In this document: piece after piece, positions 63,510 to 64,000 of the stretch
Numbering within the stretch: position 1 is the first letter of the stretch
Layout of the letters: each line of letters begins with the position of its first letter
NCBI RefSeq assembly: GCF_900106565.1
Contig: NZ_FNNJ01000001.1
Coordinates: 992,001 to 1,056,000, forward strand
Direction of reading: 5' to 3'
Length of the DNA: 64,000 nt
Source of the DNA: Lutibacter oricola
GTDB taxonomy: Bacteria > Bacteroidota > Bacteroidia > Flavobacteriales > Flavobacteriaceae
Notes under the pieces: generated by a model
Seen by the model: the letters and a program-made list of their open reading frames with translations, nothing else
Databases searched by the model: none
What the model was told of the DNA's origin: nothing
Made by a program: the position numbers and the translations under genes

Positions 63510-64000
63510 ATGAACATTATAAATACAAGAATACAGCAGTTAAGAGAAAAAATGAAAGCATTAAAATTAGATGCTTACATAGTTCCATCAACCGATCCTC
63601 ACCAAAGTGAATATGTGTGTGATTATTGGAAAGTTAGAACTTATTTTTCTGGTTTTTCAGGTTCTGCAGGAACATTGGTGGTAACAGCAAATGAGGCTGC
63701 TTTATGGACAGATGGGCGTTATTTTTTACAAGTTGAGCAAGAATGTGCAGGAACAGATGTTCATTTATTTAAACAAGTTGTACCACACGCACCAGAACAT
63801 ATTCCTTGGATTTGTAATGAGTTGGCAGAAAATGCTGTGATTGGTTTAGATTACCGCCAATTTTCAAAATCTCAAATAGATTATTTATTAGGTTTTTCAA
63901 CGCCAAAAAATATAGTTTTAAATCATCAGCCACATTTAGTTAATGAAATTTGGACTGATAGACCAGCATTACCTTCAGAAAAGGTTAAGGTTCACTCATT
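63510..64000 (+). CDS. pepP: Xaa-Pro aminopeptidase (aminopeptidase P family), N-terminal part
   Basis: The first ~163 codons of a longer gene cut by the window end. The start (MNIINTRIQQLREKMKALKL, then DAYIVPSTDPHQSEYV) and SGFSGSAGTLVVT with LWTDGRYFLQ are the creatinase/aminopeptidase P N-terminal domain. It removes N-terminal residues before proline. It follows the aldehyde dehydrogenase by 86 bp on the same strand. The metal-binding catalytic domain lies outside the window. Confidence 0.9.
   Translation, partial: MNIINTRIQQLREKMKALKLDAYIVPSTDPHQSEYVCDYWKVRTYFSGFSGSAGTLVVTANEAALWTDGRYFLQVEQECAGTDVHLFKQVVPHAPEHIPWICNELAENAVIGLDYRQFSKSQIDYLLGFSTPKNIVLNHQPHLVNEIWTDRPALPSEKVKVHS

Overview
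The window is a low-GC chromosomal segment of a member of the Bacteroidota, most likely family Flavobacteriaceae. The support is the flavobacterial promoter box TAnnTTTG upstream of many genes, an S16 protein with a long Ala/Glu/Lys tail, near absence of Shine-Dalgarno sites, and many protein families typical of the class (DUF6660, HYC_CC_PP, DUF6146, RteC, a MG2/plug protein).

Layout. 1-1555: core genes, namely the end of an rnfA-like gene, rpsP, rimM and tRNA-Ser(GGA). 1534-33620: a 32 kb integrated island flanked by a 23 bp direct repeat of the 3' end of the tRNA-Ser gene. It carries, in order, a tyrosine integrase with arm-type repeats, an RteC-like regulator, an excisionase-like HTH protein, a winged-helix-like protein, a DnaC-like ATPase, a probable small RNA, two adjacent metal-efflux modules, a 1.5 kb gene-free stretch, two small accessory genes, a CBASS anti-phage operon, and a minus-strand holin/endolysin-like cassette next to the right att site. 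No relaxase or type IV secretion gene is present, so the island could at most be mobilised by another element.

The first metal module (6452-15475) encodes a CzcA-type RND pump fused to its TolC-like outer-membrane partner, an adaptor, a Fur-family repressor, a methyltransferase-like membrane protein and a Zn/Cd/Pb-type P-type ATPase. A perfect 7-1-7 palindrome and a weaker second copy lie in the two promoter regions and are likely operators of that repressor. The second module (15536-25988) is a copper/silver module: HYC_CC_PP protein, CusA, TolC, an HMA protein, a CopA-type ATPase, CusB and a small metal-binding lipoprotein. The CBASS operon (28630-31428) has an HNH-SAVED effector (Cap5), a CD-NTase and a stand-alone E2-like protein, which is the type II-short arrangement.

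33621-64000: ordinary core genome. It holds ppc, trmN6, a saccharopine-dehydrogenase-like gene, pckA, tag, a Kir channel, an M13 peptidase, a MG2/plug protein, nadB-nadA, ilvE, mnmD, a GT2 and flippase-like pair, ruvC, hemW, DUF4230 and YjbR genes. It ends with an AraC regulator divergent from an aldehyde dehydrogenase and an Xaa-Pro aminopeptidase, which may be the edge of a hydroxyproline or collagen-peptide catabolic locus.

The most interesting items are the CBASS operon with an unusual CD-NTase C-terminus, the phage-like lysis cassette without a phage, the candidate small RNA at 6222-6297, the Fur-type operators, and a REP-like sequence embedded in frame in cusA.
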